NCBI GenBank assembly: GCA_027625915.1
Contig: JANTQA010000047.1
Span: forward strand, 2,480,001 to 2,544,000
Origin: Anaeramoeba flamelloides
Taxonomy: Eukaryota > Metamonada > Anaeramoebidae
DNA length: 64,000 nucleotides
Reading direction: 5' to 3'
How positions within the stretch are numbered: the first letter of the stretch is position 1; every line of letters starts with the position of its first letter. The notes beneath the pieces were generated by a model. It did not search any database, was not told the origin of the DNA, and saw nothing but the letters and a program-made list of their open reading frames with translations. Shown here one piece after another: positions 60,080 through 64,000 of the stretch. The position numbers were made by a program, and so were the translations under genes.

Positions 60080-60899
60080 ACCAACGTGCCACACAAATCG
60101 AATTTTTTTCAAAAAGTATTCTAATTAAAAAAACAACAGAAAATTAACAAAACTTTTTCTCGAATAGAGAAAGATATTAAAATTTTATTCGATACAAATA
60201 TTACAAAAAAACAAATATTTCAATAAATTACAACAACACTTGTTCGTCTTCAATACTTTTGACATCAAATTAGAACAATTTTTAGAAATTAGGGAAGTTG
60301 TCCTAAGAAAAAGAAATTGGAATTTTTATTGAATTTTGAATTTCTTCTTTTCAAAGTTTTCTTTTAAACACAACATCATAGTTAAAATTTGGCGACATGC
60401 CTAACAAAAAATCCACAAAAAAATGTTCAAAAATAAATTTTAATGTTCTGAAAAAAAATTTTTGTTATATCCATGATATAATACATACATTGAAAATAAA
60501 GATTTAGTTTTGTTTGAATTGCCAATGCCATATCTTTTGAAATATTCAATTCCAAAATCGGTCACAAAAAAATAACATTTAAAGGATCAGTCCTCTCCAA
60601 CAACAAGGTAAAATTTTAAAATATGTTATTGGTGGTATTCTCTACTTACAAATTTTGTATATCCAAATCTCAAAAAATTCTGATCAACTAAGAAACACAA
60701 AAAAGAATATTAGTTTTTGTTAGATCAATTTTTTTTTTCCATTTTTTCTGAAAAAGAAAACATTTAAATTCATTTTATTTCTCACATTATAAAAAGTTTT
60801 TTACCCTTTATTACCATTCCCATCATTATTATTTAATAACAGGTCTTTATTACCAGGAATATCAAAATAAAGGTTTTTGACCACAAAATGATAATTAAT
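60080..60899. other. AT-rich stretch before the LINE
   Basis: No coding exon of the TMEM181-like gene and no LINE endonuclease motif could be found here. Confidence 0.4.
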
Positions 60900-62765
60900 A
60901 ATATTAATGTTAAAACAGACTGGAATATTATATATATATATATCAGATTACGAAATAATATTTATCAAAAAGAATTTATTAAGTTATTTTTGTGAAAGAA
61001 AATTTATGTTAAATACTAATTCTATGAAAAAATTAAAAATAAATTTATCAAATATAAAAATATAATTTATAAAGAAAATAAAAATGACCACAAGATTGCA
61101 TCATCAATTAAAAACATTTTAAGTAACCCAAACTTAATTCATCGTATCATAAAAATAAATAAAGAAGCTTGGAATAAATTTATTGATGAAATAAACTTAG
61201 AATTTACAAAAAACAAAAATTTTTGGGAAAAAATTAATTTAATAAGGTTCTAAAAAAATGAAAATGATTTTAGATAATAAAAATATGATTGATGAATATT
61301 TTAGTTATATTAAAAAAAAATCAATTGAACCAAGTCAAAATATTTTAGATTTTATAAAAAAATTAAGAATAAATAAATTAAAAGAGTTTAAAATTGATAT
61401 ATTTTTTCCAATTGAAAATATTAAAAACACTATTAAAAACTTTAAAAAATAAATCAGTAAAAGGATTTCAAAAAATTGAGAATTTAAAATATATTTGTGA
61501 TGATGAAATCATTACAAATCTTGACCAAATCGAAAACACAAATGATAAAAGATTTTTAATTACAATCCAAAATATATATAATAATTGGTTGATTAACACC
61601 AATAAGAATAATGTCGAATATATTAAAAAAAGATCAATTTTATTTATCCATAAAAAAGGAAACGAAGTGAAGCTTTAAATTATAGACCAATTTCTATTAA
61701 CCAAAGTTTACCAAGATTATTTCTAAAAATGTTATATAAACTAATTGAACCTTTTTGGGAATTTATTCATAAATTCCAATTTGGTTTGAGAAAACAATAT
61801 GATACTCGTATTGCAGTATTAAACTTCTTAATTACTTATAATACGATAAAATCAAATAATGAAAGAAAAAATGATAAAACATATAGTATAATGATTGATA
61901 TAGCAAAATGTTTTGATTCAATTACTTTTAAAATAATTAGAAAAGCAATAAAAAAATTTATTATAAATAAAATTATGAAAAATTTTTTTATTAAAATATT
62001 ATCAAGGAGAAGGACTTGGTATATTTCAAGGGGACCCTTTATCGCCTATTTTATTTGCTCTAATTTACCATTTTCTTTTACTAAAAATTATATCATTAAC
62101 AAACCATTGGAAAATGTTTGCAGATGATTCGGTTTTAATTATAAACCGAAGTAAATCAAAAATTAAATTCAATATATGAAATTATTATTCAATTTGGATT
62201 TAAACCAAATAAACATAAAACAGTTATATCAAAAGATTTTTTTTAAAAAAATTAAATATTTGGGTATTTATTTAGATAAAACTTCACGTATAGTTTATAA
62301 TTTAAAAAAATCTAAAGAAACATATAACAACTGTAAAAAATTATTCAATAACAATTCTCCGAACAATAGTTTAAAAATTAGATTAATAAAATCTTTTATA
62401 ATAAGCCAATTGACATATGGGTTAGAAATATCTAATTATGAAATAAAAACTTTTAAATTATAAAAATTCTTGGATTAATTCATGCATTACTGGAATATGT
62501 AAAATAAACAGAAATACACCAATCCTCTTATTTACAAACAAAAATTTAAAATTGAAAATATGATAATTTCAGTAAATAAGAAGAAATTTAAATTCAAAAA
62601 TAAAATAGAGAATTTATTTCTGCCTAATTTAGAAAAATTAATAAAATTTAACCAAAGAATAAACAATAAAATCAATTAGAATTCAAAAGATATTATCAAA
62701 CTAAAAAAAGAAATATATAAATACACATATAATGAGTTGCTGAATTTCAAGAGTTGGAAGTGTTG
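60900..62765 (+). mobile_element. LINE (non-LTR retrotransposon) remnant with reverse transcriptase
   Basis: The pieces read in order as a LINE polymerase. An N-terminal helical part (EAWNKFIDEI, NFWEKINLI; about 61070-61250) is followed by an A/K-rich linker, then NYRPISINQS (61678), DIAKCFDSI, FQGDPLSPILFALIYHFLL (62024-62080), the catalytic FADD at 62117-62128, and YLGIYLDK (62257). The C-terminal part runs to about 62765. The reading frame changes at least five times and internal stops occur, so it is inactive. No endonuclease domain and no zinc-knuckle 3' end are found; the right end runs into hairpin array HA4 at the same LINE position where HA2 begins. Confidence 0.85.
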
Positions 62766-62895
62766 TTAGGCTTTCTTGAGTTTTCTGTTTATTTGGAAAA
62801 CCACCTTTAGGCTTTCTTGAGTTTTTCTATTTTATTTGTGAAGTGTTCTAGGTTTTTTAAATTTTCTTTTTATTTCTTAAATTAAAAAAAACCTT
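62762..62895. repeat. Hairpin-module array HA4, at the LINE end
   Basis: It starts GTTGTTAGGCTTTCTTGAGT, then CTTTAGGCTTTCTTGAGTTT, TTATTTGTGAAGTGTTCTAG and a closing module TTTTATTTCTTAAATTAAAA. The units are those of HA1 and HA2 (direct copies more than closed hairpins). It directly follows the LINE sequence. Confidence 0.6.
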
Positions 62896-64000
62896 ACTGC
62901 AAACAGGTGAACTTTTAGTTATCGCTATTCCATGAAAAAAAAAAAAAATTAAAATTTATTTTTTGTAAACCAAACTCCTTTTCACTCAAAGGAGCCCAGG
63001 CTAAAAATGAAAAATTCAATTTTTTTTTAAGAATCAACTAACCTGCGATTTTTTAGAAATAAGAGAAATTATAAACTTCCAATTAGTGTTGATACTCACC
63101 AAAGAAATACCCTAACAAACTATAAATTTTTGAAAAAAATAAAATGTGAAATAATATTTTGGGGCACTTTTATTGGAATTTCTCAGGCAATAATTTCTCA
63201 ATTTCTTTAGAAAATAAAATTGTTGACAATAAATTTTTTTATACTAATGTATTCATTCTAAAACGAAAATACAAATCCTCACTTTTCTCTATGTTAATAT
63301 AGAGTTTCCAAACATTTTTATTTTCAAATTGACTTTAAAAAAAAAAGGGGGAAAAGAAAGAAGAAGAAAACAATTATACAAAAAATCTTAATAATTGGTG
63401 ATCATCTGGCTAGGATGTTGTGAAAGCGTTTGAAAAGTTATCCATATCTCCTTCCAACTTTCATAGAATAAAGAAAATATTTTAACACAAGAACGCATTC
63501 TTTAAAGAATGCGTGAAGGGTTGGTTTGTTTTATAAGATTTTTTTATTCAACATAATTTATAACTCCACGATCGACTGAGAAACTATTTATTTGCCTTCT
63601 TTTTGTTATTATTGTTGTTGATCTAAAAGGATCGATCGATCTGTCAACCAAATCAAAATAAAATATAATGAAAATTCTTTGTTCTGATACTTACTTGAAT
63701 AAAGTATCTTTTTTGTTTATTTTTACCAAGAATAACTAATTTTCAAAGGATCTATTTTATGATCAAACAAAATTTTCTTTGTAAAAATATTGTTGAATTA
63801 ACTCTAAAAGCCATCAGCTATTATATCATGATTAATTTTTTTTTTCGCTATATTTTTGCATTTATCACGATTTTTTGACAATTATCGGGACTTTCTTAAA
63901 TATCGAGATTTTATAGAATATTACAATTTGAATCTTTTATCACAATTTTATCAATTTTTGCTATTTTTTATAAGATCGCGATTTGTGATATTGCCGCAAT
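62896..64000. other. AT-rich terminal region
   Basis: No gene or mobile element recognised up to the end of the window. No remaining exon of the TMEM181-like gene was found. Confidence 0.4.
63493..63514. repeat. Perfect 22-bp palindrome
   Basis: ACGCATTC, centre TTTAAA, then GAATGCGT, self-complementary throughout. It could be a protein-binding site or a chance palindrome. No second copy was noticed. Confidence 0.6.

Overview
The window is nuclear DNA of an AT-rich amoeboid protist. The genes are split by spliceosomal GT...AG introns, commonly starting GTAA or GTTT. Coding regions carry Asn, Lys and Glu runs. The gene set is that of a motile, signalling amoeba: a Ras-GEF, an LRR-kinase of the TKL type, an oxysterol-binding-protein relative and a B-box/TPR protein. 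My best guess is an Anaeramoeba-like lineage. That is inference from protein style, not proof; Dictyostelium-like or other amoebozoan origins are not excluded.

Layout. At 0.86-1.4 kb is a gene fragment. At 3.7-9.4 kb (+) is a three-exon gene for a 1184-residue protein of unknown function. At 14.5-19.5 kb (+) is a four-exon OSBP-related lipid-transfer protein. At 22.8-30.2 kb (+) is a four-exon RGG-box/Ras-GEF protein. At 33.5-35.9 kb (+) is a single-exon LFG-repeat protein resembling a nuclear-basket nucleoporin. At 40.8-45.7 kb (+) is a two-exon B-box/TPR/coiled-coil protein. At 54.4-48.4 kb (-) is a two-exon LRR-TKL kinase. At 58.4-59.5 kb (+) are the first exons of a Wntless/TMEM181-type membrane protein. 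Exon joins were worked out from reading phase and domain continuity. Several domains, such as the ORP signature and the LRR array, only become whole after joining exons that lie 2-4 kb apart.

The rest is repeats. I find three terminal-inverted-repeat element families: A (about 470 bp), B (about 225 bp, TA target duplications) and C (a long fold-back element plus a deleted derivative). There is a dispersed repeat of about 1.1-1.3 kb (R1), two LINE remnants with reverse-transcriptase or zinc-knuckle motifs, and a SINE-like element (S) that shares its 3' tail with the LINE. There is a 490-bp palindrome, and there are four arrays of A/T-rich hairpin modules bounded by CCTAGG/CCTAAC-type ends. Five genes each carry exactly one giant intron (2.0-3.9 kb), and every one of these holds recognisable mobile or hairpin DNA. 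The other introns are 100-310 bp.

The genes show no operon-like or pathway grouping. The most unusual material is the hairpin arrays, two of which begin at the same point of the LINE open reading frame, and the SINE/LINE tail sharing. Repeat boundaries are by eye and approximate unless a target-site duplication is stated.
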